A stretch of DNA of 64,000 nt, taken from positions 1,426,001 to 1,490,000 of the forward strand of contig CAWGJF010000001.1 of assembly GCA_963822905.1 (NCBI GenBank), read 5' to 3'. Under the pieces are notes generated by a model, which saw nothing but the letters and a program-made list of their open reading frames with translations, was not told the origin of the DNA and did no database searches. This stretch comes from CAWGJF01 sp963822905 (lineage in GTDB: Bacteria > Bacteroidota > Ignavibacteria > Ignavibacteriales > Ignavibacteriaceae). The translations under genes were made by a program, and so were the position numbers. Of this stretch, positions 36,692 to 45,666 are shown one piece after another. Position 1 is the stretch's first letter, and every line of letters starts with the position of its first letter.

Positions 36692-38017
36692 ATGATTAAA
36701 GTTTTATTTGTGATAGTTTTCTTTTTGTGGATCAATGTTAGTTTTTCACAACAACTTTCAGGAACAGAAGTAAAAAAAACTTACTATCCAAATGGTGTTG
36801 TAAAAACCGAGGGTGAATATTGGTATGATAGGCTTGATGGATTATACAAAGAATATTATCCAAATGGAAAAATCTGGAAAGTTTGGAAATTCAAAGATGG
36901 AAAAGAAGATGGAGTATCAACATGGTATTTTGAAGACGGAAAAGTGAGTATTGAATGGAATTACAAAGAAGGAATAAAGGAAGGTGTGGCGAAATGGTAT
37001 TATGAATCAGGCGAGTTGTGGGCAGAACAGAATTATCATAACAGTAAACTGGATGGAATAACCTATACTTATTACAAAACAGGTGAAATGCAGGGAGAGT
37101 GGTATTATATTGATGGATTACTACAGGGTAAATCAAGAACTTATTATAAGAACGGTCAACTTGAAGTAGAAAGAAATTTTGTTGATGGAAAACAGGATGG
37201 AGAAGTTTTGATTTATCACGAAAATAACCAGGTAGCAGTAAAAGCAAATTTTATTGATGACAGGCTCGAAGGCGAGGTTAAACTTTATGATATGGCTGGC
37301 AGTTTGAGAGTGCTCGATAAATATAATAATGATCAACTGCTTACAAGAGATCGATTCGATTTCCAGGGAAAGTTTGAATCAAAAGAAGAGATGATCAGAA
37401 ACTATTCTGATGGTGGGTTGCTTCAGGATGAAATTTTCAAGATTGATGGTGTAAAACAGGATGTTGCAAAATTTTATTATGATTCCGGTTTTTTAAAAGA
37501 AGAAGTTCCATATAAAGACGGAGTGATTGACGGTAGATTAGTTGACTACTATGAAGATGGAATTGTTTCTTCAACTACTGAATATCTGAATGGTGTTAAA
37601 AAAGGAGTGCTGAAAAGTTACTATGAAGACGGAAGACTTAAATCGGAAGAAATGTATGATAACAATATTAAAACCGGGATTGGTATTACTTATTTTAAAG
37701 ACGGCACTCTTAAATCAGTGGGGAATTATGTCGACGGGATTTTAAATGGTGATTATAAAACCTATCACAAAAATGGGTTAGTCGAGAGTGAAGCAAAATA
37801 TGACAACGGTGAAATAAAAAGTAAAAAATATTTTTACTATGAAGATGGTGCAATGCGACGTATTGAAAGTTACTATAATGGAAAGCTAGATAACTGGATT
37901 AAGGAATATTACCAGGATGGAACAATTAAAACCGAACAATATTATTATGAAGGTGAATTGTTAAAGGAGCGCCAGTATAGCCTGGATGGAGAAATTACTT
38001 CATCATTTGGTTACTGA
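36692..38017 (+). CDS. Secreted MORN-repeat protein (YwqK-like)
   Basis: A 441-residue protein with a signal peptide (1-19, ending NVSFSQQ). The rest is about sixteen repeats of roughly 23 residues of the type YYxxGxxxxExxYxDGxxxG, for example YYPNGKIWKVWKFKDGKEDG. These are MORN-type hairpin repeats. One region (around 200-240, containing RFDFQGKFES) is degenerate. Proteins of this type are often labelled YwqK antitoxins, but no toxin gene is adjacent and the signal peptide argues for an envelope or exported role. The function is unknown. It is followed by the agmatine genes in the same direction, 73 bases away. Confidence 0.82.
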   Translation: MIKVLFVIVFFLWINVSFSQQLSGTEVKKTYYPNGVVKTEGEYWYDRLDGLYKEYYPNGKIWKVWKFKDGKEDGVSTWYFEDGKVSIEWNYKEGIKEGVAKWYYESGELWAEQNYHNSKLDGITYTYYKTGEMQGEWYYIDGLLQGKSRTYYKNGQLEVERNFVDGKQDGEVLIYHENNQVAVKANFIDDRLEGEVKLYDMAGSLRVLDKYNNDQLLTRDRFDFQGKFESKEEMIRNYSDGGLLQDEIFKIDGVKQDVAKFYYDSGFLKEEVPYKDGVIDGRLVDYYEDGIVSSTTEYLNGVKKGVLKSYYEDGRLKSEEMYDNNIKTGIGITYFKDGTLKSVGNYVDGILNGDYKTYHKNGLVESEAKYDNGEIKSKKYFYYEDGAMRRIESYYNGKLDNWIKEYYQDGTIKTEQYYYEGELLKERQYSLDGEITSSFGY

Positions 38018-38090
38018 AAAAATCAGAAACTTGCATTTAGTTTTAGCACCATTTACATTTCTTTATAATTTCAAAAATTACTAACCGGTT

Positions 38091-38984
38091 ATGAAAAAAA
38101 ATAATAAGTTTAAAATCGGGTTGATACAAATCTCTATGAGTAAGGATGCTGACAAAAACCTTTCCAAAACAATTCAATGGATTAATAAGGCATCAAAAAA
38201 AGGTGCAGAAGTCATTTGTCTTCCTGAACTTTTCCGCTCTCAATATTTTTGTCAGAGTGAAAACATTGATTATTTTGATTTAGCTGAAACAATTCCCGGA
38301 CCATCTACTGAAGTAATATCCCAAGTTGCAAGAAAAAATAAAGTTGTTGTTATCGTTCCAATATTTGAAAAAAGAGCAAGCGGAATTTATCATAACTCGT
38401 TAGCGGTTCTTAATTCAAAAGGAAAAATTGAAGGCATTTACCGAAAAATGCACATTCCTGATGATCCGTCTTTTTATGAAAAATTTTATTTTACTCCAGG
38501 AGATTTGGGCTACAAGTCTTTTAAAACTGAGTTCGGAAATATTGGTACATTAATTTGTTGGGATCAGTGGTATCCCGAAGGAGCCAGATTGACAGCAATG
38601 CAGGGCGCAGCTGTTCTGTTTTATCCCACTGCAATTGGCTGGCATCCTCATGAAAAAAAAGAACACGGAAAATCACAGTTTGAATCATGGCAGACAATTC
38701 AAAGAAGTCATGCAATTTCTAATGGTGTTTACGTTGCTTCTGTAAACAGAGTTGGTTTGGAAAAAGAAAATTCTAAATCAGCAGGAATTGAATTTTGGGG
38801 ATCATCATTTGTTGCTGATCCGCAAGGTGTAATCATTGCACAAGCATCTGCAGGTAATGAAGAAATTATAATCGCAGAAGTTGATTTGAACAGAATAGAA
38901 TACATTCGTCGTAACTGGCCTTTTTTGCGTGATAGAAGAATTGATAGCTATGGACCAATAACAAAAAGATTTATAGATGAATAA
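38091..38984 (+). CDS. aguB: N-carbamoylputrescine amidase
   Basis: Nitrilase-superfamily enzyme that hydrolyses N-carbamoylputrescine to putrescine, CO2 and ammonia. The 297-residue protein has the catalytic triad E46 (VICLPELFRS), K119 (GIYRKMHIPDD) and C156 (GTLICWDQWYPEGAR), with the plant/bacterial AguB-type motifs FYEKFYFTPGD and GIEFWGSSFV. The next gene, agmatine deiminase, overlaps it by eight bases, which makes the specific assignment strong. Arginine decarboxylase is not in the window. Confidence 0.95.
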   Translation: MKKNNKFKIGLIQISMSKDADKNLSKTIQWINKASKKGAEVICLPELFRSQYFCQSENIDYFDLAETIPGPSTEVISQVARKNKVVVIVPIFEKRASGIYHNSLAVLNSKGKIEGIYRKMHIPDDPSFYEKFYFTPGDLGYKSFKTEFGNIGTLICWDQWYPEGARLTAMQGAAVLFYPTAIGWHPHEKKEHGKSQFESWQTIQRSHAISNGVYVASVNRVGLEKENSKSAGIEFWGSSFVADPQGVIIAQASAGNEEIIIAEVDLNRIEYIRRNWPFLRDRRIDSYGPITKRFIDE

Positions 38985-40014
38985 GTTTCGATTACCTGCC
39001 GAGTGGGAAAAGCACGAAGCAACCTGGATTGGCTGGCCATTCAATAAAGAAGACTGGCCGGGAAAATTTCAACCTATTTCATGGGTTTACGGAGAAATTG
39101 TTCGTTACGTTTCCCGATCAGAAAAAGTGAGAATAATTGTTGCTTCAAATAAAGATCAGCAGAAAGCCGAGAAAGTATTAAAAGATGCTGATGCAAATTT
39201 TGAAAATATTGAATTCTTCAAATTTGAAACAGATCGAAACTGGCTTCGCGATAGCGGTCCGCAATTTGTAAAAGATGAAAAAGGTAACTCGATCCTGATT
39301 CATTTTAAATTTAACGGATGGGCAAAGTATGATAATTATAAGCTTGATTCCCAGATTCCTAAATTGATTACAGGTAGACAAAAACTTCCAAAATTAAAAG
39401 CAACTTTTAATAATAAACACGTTGTGCTTGAAGGCGGCAGTATTGAATATAATGGTCAGGGAACTTTAATTACAACAGAAGAGTGCCTGATGGATGAAAA
39501 AGTCCAGGTTAGAAATCCGGGTTTTACAAAAAATAATTATGAAAAAGTTTTTGAAGAATATCTTGGAATAAAAAAAGTAATCTGGCTGGGAAAGGGAATT
39601 GCCGGCGATGATACACACGGACACGTTGATGATCTTTGCAGATTTGTAAATGAAAATACTGTAGTGCTGGTTGAAGAAAAAAACCCGGAAGATGAAAATT
39701 ATAAACTGTTAAATGAAAACCAGGAACGACTTCAGGATGTAAAACTTGCTGATGGATCAAAATTAAATGTGGTATTTCTTCCAATGCCTTCACCAGTATT
39801 CTTTAAAGGAGAAAGATTGCCAGCCAGCTATGCGAATTTTTACATTTCAAATTACGCAGTACTTGTACCTACATTTAATGATCCGAATGATAAAACAGCA
39901 TTGGGTATTTTATCGGAGCTTATTACTGACAGGCCTGTAATCGGAATCCACGCTGTGGATCTCGTCTGGGGTTTGGGCACACTTCATTGCCTTACTCATG
40001 AGCAACCGAATTGA
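38977..40014 (+). CDS. aguA: Agmatine deiminase
   Basis: Converts agmatine to N-carbamoylputrescine plus ammonia, the step before AguB. The 345-residue protein of the peptidyl-arginine-deiminase fold shows PAEWEKHEATWIGWP at the start, DRNWLRDSGPQFV, VVLEGGSIEYNGQG, GDDTHGHVDDLCRF and the catalytic Cys338 in GLGTLHCLTHEQP. The overlapping start with aguB means the pathway enzymes are made together. Confidence 0.96.
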   Translation: MNKFRLPAEWEKHEATWIGWPFNKEDWPGKFQPISWVYGEIVRYVSRSEKVRIIVASNKDQQKAEKVLKDADANFENIEFFKFETDRNWLRDSGPQFVKDEKGNSILIHFKFNGWAKYDNYKLDSQIPKLITGRQKLPKLKATFNNKHVVLEGGSIEYNGQGTLITTEECLMDEKVQVRNPGFTKNNYEKVFEEYLGIKKVIWLGKGIAGDDTHGHVDDLCRFVNENTVVLVEEKNPEDENYKLLNENQERLQDVKLADGSKLNVVFLPMPSPVFFKGERLPASYANFYISNYAVLVPTFNDPNDKTALGILSELITDRPVIGIHAVDLVWGLGTLHCLTHEQPN

Positions 40015-40059
40015 TATATTTACTATAGCAATTCAATTTTTAATGGAGGGGGATCCAAA

Positions 40060-41286
40060 ATGAAATCTTCAAAGTTGTTTGCTACTTTTGCCTTTATATG
40101 GATTTTTTCATTTCATTCATTTGCACAGGATCAAACAGCATTACCCTTCTTGCAATTAAGTCCATCTCCTCAACAGAATGGTTTAGGGTGGACAGGTGTT
40201 TCAAATCCTAATGACGATCCCTTTGGTTTTTATTTTAATCCAGCGATGCTCGGATATTCAAGTCAGCATACAAATCTTTCAATGCAATTTTATCCTTCAA
40301 AAGCTGATTGGCTTGGTTTTAATGATCTCAAATTTAACAGTTATGCTTTCAATTTGGGCTATAACTTTGTAAATGAGCTAAATGGATTACGTGTAAGTGC
40401 GGGGGTAGGATTTATACATAGTAACTTCGATTATGGAAAATTCATAATTTACAGAACTAATGCCTTTGATAGTTATAGTGCTTATGGCTTTGGTGTTGCA
40501 ATGAATTATTTTATTTCGCTCTCAATTGGAATTACTTTCAAGGATATTCACTCTCAATTTACTCAAATAACGGGATTAGAAGCGGGGAAATACGATTTAG
40601 ATGCAACAGCTTTAGATTATGGCATTCTTCTATCTATTCCAGTTGTAAAATTAATTGATGATAATCTTTCATTTCAAATTGATGATGAATCAAAATTAAA
40701 ACCTGTTCTCAATTATTCTATAGGTTACTCAAGATTGAATATTGGAGATAAGGTGTATTATGTGGATCCAGCTCAAGCTGATCCATTACCCCTAACTGCT
40801 CGTTTAGGTCATACAATTGGAATTGGGATCAATTTTGCTTCTGATGATATTAATGTAAAAGTAATTAATTATGATTTGATCTTTGAAGCAGAAGATCTTT
40901 TAGTTATAAGAGATTCATTGGGAAATTCAACGTATCAGGGAATGCTGGGGGACATTGATATCTGGAAAAATCTAATTCAATTAAAAAGTGATGAGAATGT
41001 TATAGTACATAAGGGTCACTCCATTAATTTTGCTGAAACAGTTACTGTATTGAAAGGATCTTTTATAGGTCGGGGATACCCTTCAACACGGTTTTCTGAT
41101 GGTATTATTGTTAGCACTAATGGGTTATTTAAATGGCTAAACTCGTTTGATTTAAATTCAGAGTTTTTGGAATTTTTCACTAAGCATTTTGAAATTAGAT
41201 ATATCAGCTCTACAAATCTTAAAAAAAGTTTAGATTCAGATTTTTCTGGAATTTCAATTGCTTTAACAAATTTTACCTTTAACTAA
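40060..41286 (+). CDS. PorV/PorQ-like outer-membrane beta-barrel protein
   Basis: A 408-residue exported protein: signal peptide (1-22, ending HSFAQDQ), then the segment FLQLSPSPQQNGLGWTGVS and PFGFYFNPAMLGYSS, which matches the start of PorV/FadL-type barrels (residues that plug the barrel, followed by an N-P-A-xxG motif). Alternating hydrophobic strands follow, with two longer loops (about 230-250 and 285-330), and it ends in an aromatic residue pair, TFN. PorV shuttles T9SS cargo in Bacteroidota; this paralogue's role is not proven. A strong GGAGGGGG ribosome binding site precedes the ATG. Confidence 0.68.
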   Translation: MKSSKLFATFAFIWIFSFHSFAQDQTALPFLQLSPSPQQNGLGWTGVSNPNDDPFGFYFNPAMLGYSSQHTNLSMQFYPSKADWLGFNDLKFNSYAFNLGYNFVNELNGLRVSAGVGFIHSNFDYGKFIIYRTNAFDSYSAYGFGVAMNYFISLSIGITFKDIHSQFTQITGLEAGKYDLDATALDYGILLSIPVVKLIDDNLSFQIDDESKLKPVLNYSIGYSRLNIGDKVYYVDPAQADPLPLTARLGHTIGIGINFASDDINVKVINYDLIFEAEDLLVIRDSLGNSTYQGMLGDIDIWKNLIQLKSDENVIVHKGHSINFAETVTVLKGSFIGRGYPSTRFSDGIIVSTNGLFKWLNSFDLNSEFLEFFTKHFEIRYISSTNLKKSLDSDFSGISIALTNFTFN

Positions 41287-41445
41287 TAGATCCTGTCGTA
41301 CATAATTTAATCTGGATACCTCAGATTTAAGGATAATAATTTTTTATAATTCTTGCCATTTCACTGACTTTTCTTGGAATTCCTTTCCAATCATTTTAAG
41401 TTTCTATACTAAATAATTATTCTTATCAACAGAGGAGCCCTCGCT

Positions 41446-42591
41446 ATGATAATAGCAATTCCGAAAGAAATCCTCCCCGGAGAAAACAGAGTAGCATGCG
41501 TTCCCGATGTTGCCTCCAAACTAATTAAAGCTGGATTCCAGGTACAGGTTCAAAAAGACGCTGGCCTGAGTGCCGGCTTCACTAATGAACAATACACATC
41601 TGCCGGAGCAAAAGTTATTGATAATTTAAATGAACTTTACTCAACTGCTGATGTTGTTTTTAAAGTTCAGAGACCACTTGATAATCCTGAGACCGGGAAA
41701 AATGAACTCGAACTTATGAAGGAAGGAACATTATTAATTACTTTTCTTTATCCACTTAACTATCCAGATGCTGCAAAATTATGTGCGCAGAAAAAAATAA
41801 ATGTTATTTCAATGGATATGATTCCTCGTACAACAATTGCACAAAAAATGGATGCGTTGAGTTCACAGGCAAACATTGGCGGTTATAAAAGTGTTATACT
41901 TTGTGCAAATGAACTTGGTAAAATATTTCCATTAATGATGACTGCAGCCGGAACAATCTCGCCAGCTAAAGTTGTAATAATGGGTGCTGGTGTTGCTGGA
42001 TTGCAGGCACTTGGAACAGCAAAACGTTTAGGCGCTGTTGTTGAAGTATCAGACATTCGTGCCGCAGTTAAAGAAGAAGTTTTATCACTCGGCGGAAAAT
42101 TTATTGAAGTTGAGGGTGCAGAAGATATGCAGGATGCCGGCGGTTATGCAAAAGAAGCTTCAGCAGAATTTTTACAGAAACAAAAAGAATTAATCTTCAA
42201 GCATATTACGGAAGCAGATATTGTAATCACGACGGCTCTTGTTCCTGGTAAAAAAGCTCCGGTTCTTGTTACAGAAGAAATGGTAAAGAAAATGAGACCC
42301 GGAAGTGTTATTCTTGATATGGCTGTTGAGTTTGGCGGTAATTGTGAAGTAAGTGAAAAAGGAAAAAATGTTAAAAAACATGGTGTGACAATTATCGGTG
42401 AACCAAATTTACCAGGTATGGTTCCAACACACTCAAGTGAAATGTACTCTAAAAACATTCTTAATTTTATTCTTCATTTTACTAAGGAAGGGAACTTCAA
42501 TCTTAATCTTGAAGATGAAATTATTAAAGGTAGCCTCATCACTTATAATGGTGAAGTTGTAAATCAAAGAATTAAAGACCTTCTTAAATAA
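41446..42591 (+). CDS. pntAA: NAD(P) transhydrogenase, alpha subunit part 1
   Basis: NAD(H)-binding subunit of the proton-translocating transhydrogenase, which drives NADPH formation from NADH. The 381-residue protein, related to alanine dehydrogenase, has IAIPKEILPGENRVA, MDMIPRTTIAQKMD, SSQANIGGYKSV, the NAD fold VVIMGAGVAGLQALGTA, VEVSDIRAA and LVTEEMVKKMRPGSVILDMA. The membrane part of the alpha chain is a separate gene (next), as in Rhodospirillum-type split enzymes. AGAGGAG precedes the start. Confidence 0.96.
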   Translation: MIIAIPKEILPGENRVACVPDVASKLIKAGFQVQVQKDAGLSAGFTNEQYTSAGAKVIDNLNELYSTADVVFKVQRPLDNPETGKNELELMKEGTLLITFLYPLNYPDAAKLCAQKKINVISMDMIPRTTIAQKMDALSSQANIGGYKSVILCANELGKIFPLMMTAAGTISPAKVVIMGAGVAGLQALGTAKRLGAVVEVSDIRAAVKEEVLSLGGKFIEVEGAEDMQDAGGYAKEASAEFLQKQKELIFKHITEADIVITTALVPGKKAPVLVTEEMVKKMRPGSVILDMAVEFGGNCEVSEKGKNVKKHGVTIIGEPNLPGMVPTHSSEMYSKNILNFILHFTKEGNFNLNLEDEIIKGSLITYNGEVVNQRIKDLLK

Positions 42592-42621
42592 AGGTTATAA
42601 CAAAAAATATAGAGGGTAATA

Positions 42622-42906
42622 ATGGCAGAAATTAGTTTTTTAATGCAAATATATGTTTTCGTGCTGGCAATTTTTGTAGGCTTTGAACTCATTACTAAAG
42701 TCCCACCCACATTGCATACTCCACTTATGTCCGGATCAAATGCAATTTCAGGCATCACTATAGTTGGCGCACTTCTTAGTGCAGGATTGGAAGAGTTTAC
42801 TATTAGTACGATACTAGGAGTAGTTGCTGTAATGTTTGCAATGATAAATGTGGTGGGTGGATTCCTGGTTACTGACAGAATGCTCAAAATGTTCAAAAAG
42901 AAGTGA
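42622..42906 (+). CDS. pntAB: NAD(P) transhydrogenase, alpha subunit part 2 (membrane)
   Basis: A 94-residue membrane subunit with three hydrophobic helices (about 8-25, 40-58 and 62-85). It has the conserved ITKVPPTLHTPLMSGSNAIS loop and the end GGFLVTDRMLKMFKKK, matching the C-terminal segment of PntA. It forms the proton channel with PntB. It lies between pntAA and pntB with gaps of 30 and 9 bases. Confidence 0.96.
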   Translation: MAEISFLMQIYVFVLAIFVGFELITKVPPTLHTPLMSGSNAISGITIVGALLSAGLEEFTISTILGVVAVMFAMINVVGGFLVTDRMLKMFKKK

Positions 42907-42915
42907 GTTTAAAAA

Positions 42916-44298
42916 ATGAGAATAATAATAGAAATAACATATCTGGTATCATCGATCTTTTTCATTTTCGGTATTAAATATTTAAGCTCTCCAAAAACTG
43001 CACGGAAAGGAAACCTTTTTGCAGCAATAGGAATGCTGATGGCTATTGTGATCACATTATTCGATCAAAATGTATTAACATACGAATATATAATCCTTGG
43101 AGTTGTTGTTGGTTCGTTAATTGGTGTTGTTCTGGCAATGAAAATTCAGATGACCGGAATGCCGCAAATGGTTGGCTTGTTAAATGGATTTGGCGGAGGA
43201 GCTTCATTACTTGTTGCACTCTCTGAGTATTATAAAATTGAACCGGTTATTCCGATCAATACCGGGGTTGCAATTGTACTTTCCTTATTAATTGGCAGCG
43301 TTACATTCACAGGTTCATTAATCGCTTTTGGAAAATTGCAAGGACTTGTAACCGGTAAAGTTGTTAAATATCCATTGCAACACCCTCTGAATGCATTATT
43401 GGTACTTATTGTTATTGCAGCCGGGGTTTATATTGTAGTTGACCCGTCAATGCCGGAATTGATTTTAATTGTAACCGGCATTTCACTTATTCTTGGTGTA
43501 CTCCTTGTCCTTCCAATTGGTGGAGCAGATATGCCGGTTGCGATTTCATTGTTGAATTCATATTCTGGAATTGCTGCGTCAACAACTGGTTTTGTTCTCG
43601 GGAATAATGAATTAATAATTGCCGGTGCACTTGTCGGTGCTTCAGGAATAATTCTTACTTTAATCATGTGCCGTGGAATGAACAGATCACTTTTGAATGT
43701 TCTGGTTGGGGGCTGGGCTTCAGCAGGAGCTGGTGGCCCTGCAGCAGAAGGCACCACGCACAAGGGTGATGTTAAATCAATCGACGCAGAAGAACTTGCA
43801 ATGGTACTTGAATCAGTCAGCAGTGTAATTATTGTTCCCGGTTATGGAATGGCGGTTGCACAGGCTCAACATGCCGTAAGAGATTTAATGAACGCACTCG
43901 AGAAGAAGGGAGTAAAAGTTAGATTTGCAATTCATCCTGTTGCAGGAAGAATGCCAGGACATATGAATGTACTGCTTGCTGAAGCACAGGTTCCTTATGA
44001 TAAACTTTATGCAATGGAAGATATAAATGATGATTTCCCGAATACAGATGTTGCAATAATTATCGGTGCAAATGATGTTGTCAATCCGGCAGCCCGTCAT
44101 GATCAAAATAGCCCTATTTTCGGAATGCCTATTTTAAATGTTGATTATGCAAAAACAGTGGTTATAAATAAGAGATCATTGAATGTTGGATATGCAGGAA
44201 TAGATAACGAATTATTCTTTTATCCAAATGCTCTTATGTATTTTGGTGATGCTAAGGATGCTATTACGAAATTAACAAATGAGTTGAAAGCTTTATAA
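42916..44298 (+). CDS. pntB: NAD(P) transhydrogenase, beta subunit
   Basis: A 460-residue subunit: about eight or nine membrane helices in the first 260 residues, including GMPQMVGLLNGFGGGAS, then an NADP(H)-binding domain with VIIVPGYGMAVAQAQHAV, RFAIHPVAGRMPGHMNVLLAEA, IIIGANDVVNPAA and KRSLNVGYAGIDN. All are canonical for PntB. It completes the three-gene transhydrogenase operon and is followed by a strong terminator. Confidence 0.97.
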   Translation: MRIIIEITYLVSSIFFIFGIKYLSSPKTARKGNLFAAIGMLMAIVITLFDQNVLTYEYIILGVVVGSLIGVVLAMKIQMTGMPQMVGLLNGFGGGASLLVALSEYYKIEPVIPINTGVAIVLSLLIGSVTFTGSLIAFGKLQGLVTGKVVKYPLQHPLNALLVLIVIAAGVYIVVDPSMPELILIVTGISLILGVLLVLPIGGADMPVAISLLNSYSGIAASTTGFVLGNNELIIAGALVGASGIILTLIMCRGMNRSLLNVLVGGWASAGAGGPAAEGTTHKGDVKSIDAEELAMVLESVSSVIIVPGYGMAVAQAQHAVRDLMNALEKKGVKVRFAIHPVAGRMPGHMNVLLAEAQVPYDKLYAMEDINDDFPNTDVAIIIGANDVVNPAARHDQNSPIFGMPILNVDYAKTVVINKRSLNVGYAGIDNELFFYPNALMYFGDAKDAITKLTNELKAL

Positions 44299-44331
44299 TT
44301 TGTTTTATAAATAATAACTAGATATTAAATT

Positions 44332-44357
44332 AAGCCCCGGTAGATGGGGCTTTTTTT
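44332..44357. terminator. Bidirectional intrinsic terminator between pntB and the 44356-45426 gene
   Basis: AAGCCCC (44332-44338) and GGGGCTT (44346-44352) form a GC-rich stem with a GGTAGAT loop, followed on the plus strand by a seven-T run. On the minus strand it is followed by AATTTAATATC. The T-run overlaps the stop codon of the convergent gene. Confidence 0.88.
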
Positions 44358-45426
44358 ATTCACTTTTCTCCAAAAAACTCTCAAAGATTTTTTCACTTGG
44401 TAATACATAATAATCAGAATAAATATTCTGATAATTATATTTTGACCACAGCATTGGTTCAATACTTATTCCAAATTTAATTGCGAGACTATCTCCGAAC
44501 TCATCTGCAAATAAATTTTTGAAATCCTGACTGTGAATAAACTCATCTATACCAGAACTATCCGGAACTAATTCATTTTCAATCCATTCTCTTACAGGAT
44601 TCGGTGATCTGAAAAAGAATTTGTTTTTAGTTTTGCAAACTCTATTCTCAAGGTAGATTTCACCCGAAGAGTTATTCATACTTCTATCTTCTGACCACTT
44701 GCCATCTTTATAAATTTTATAAGAGATTTCTAAAACCGGTATATTGTTTACCACATTATTTACATAATACCACCTAGTATCCATATCTGGTTCAACTAAA
44801 AAAGAAAGAGGGTCCAATAATTGTAATTTATCTTCATTTAAACTCCATTCAGTTGGAATATTGTCGTAAATTTTGAATCCCAGATATTTGTCAGAGAGAT
44901 TTTTTTGCTGAATCAGAATTCTGTATTCTCCTGAAAGAAGGTTTTCAATAGTGTATGTTATATTCTTTAAATTATATCGAACATCATTTTCAATGACAAA
45001 AGTGTTATTTGAAATACTCTCAACATAATCGATAAGAGTATAAGTTTGTCTGTTGAAATTTCCATCTGTTTCTTTTTCAAGAATGATTCCCCCGGGTATT
45101 ACATGAAAATATGTAAAAGTTATATTTGGACATTCCTTTTCTGAATATCCACTTCTGATTGAAACATATAATAAGTTATCCTGTATTTCTCCTTTCTTAA
45201 AAATATAAAAAGTGTTCCCAACTTCATCCTTCTTTATTTCAGGAGTTGGTGAACTAATTGTATTAAAGCGCCAATACTGTTTAGATGCTAACTTATTCTT
45301 CATAAGATTATTAATAGAAGTGTCAAACAAATTAAATATTTGTTTGTATGAAATAAAAATCATGAACAGGCAGATTAATATTAACCCGATAACAACTTTT
45401 TTTTCTTTGATTGATTGAAGTATCAT
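44356..45426 (-). CDS. Membrane-anchored protein of unknown function
   Basis: A 356-residue protein. A short cytoplasmic start (MILQSIKEKK) and one hydrophobic helix (about 11-27, VVIGLILICLFMIFISY) are followed by a large soluble domain with no motif I recognise. The domain has many aromatic and acidic residues and only a few Cys (in ECPN and RVCKTKN). It looks like a type II membrane anchor with an extracytoplasmic beta-rich domain. It stands alone, divergent from the small zinc-motif protein, with two perfect palindromes in the shared upstream region. It may be lineage-specific. Confidence 0.65.
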   Translation of the reverse strand: MILQSIKEKKVVIGLILICLFMIFISYKQIFNLFDTSINNLMKNKLASKQYWRFNTISSPTPEIKKDEVGNTFYIFKKGEIQDNLLYVSIRSGYSEKECPNITFTYFHVIPGGIILEKETDGNFNRQTYTLIDYVESISNNTFVIENDVRYNLKNITYTIENLLSGEYRILIQQKNLSDKYLGFKIYDNIPTEWSLNEDKLQLLDPLSFLVEPDMDTRWYYVNNVVNNIPVLEISYKIYKDGKWSEDRSMNNSSGEIYLENRVCKTKNKFFFRSPNPVREWIENELVPDSSGIDEFIHSQDFKNLFADEFGDSLAIKFGISIEPMLWSKYNYQNIYSDYYVLPSEKIFESFLEKSE

Positions 45427-45545
45427 ATTTAATCTATAACTACTAATAGCAATGAAAATCCAAAATCCGGATTTATACGACTCAAATTTAAGGAAATTTA
45501 AAAACGCATAAAATCCATCATAAATTGCTTGCTATCCATTCAAAG

Positions 45546-45563
45546 TTTAGTACATGTACTAAA
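45546..45563. promoter_or_regulatory. Palindromic operator candidate, copy 1
   Basis: TTTAGTACATGTACTAAA is a perfect 18-bp palindrome. A second copy of its 16-bp core lies 43 bp away centre to centre, about four helical turns, so two dimers could bind the same face of the DNA. It lies about 120 bp upstream of both flanking divergent genes. Confidence 0.6.
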
Positions 45564-45589
45564 GATTTCTGTCCATATTTAAAAAATAG

Positions 45590-45605
45590 TTAGTACATGT
45601 ACTAA
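45590..45605. promoter_or_regulatory. Palindromic operator candidate, copy 2
   Basis: TTAGTACATGTACTAA, a perfect 16-bp palindrome identical to the core of copy 1, 62 bases before the start of the 71-residue protein. The regulator is unknown; I saw no regulator gene next to it. Confidence 0.6.
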
Positions 45606-45666
45606 ATAGATTATCGAAACGATGCCTTATCTTTTTAATGTGAATTTCAAAAAAAATGGTTAAGAG

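Noticed and set aside
36692..38017. Toxin-antitoxin locus based on the YwqK-like repeats
   Set aside because: No toxin-like gene is adjacent, and the protein has a signal peptide.
45546..45605. The palindromes as LexA (SOS) boxes
   Set aside because: Half-site spacing does not match the LexA boxes I know, and neither neighbour is a repair gene.
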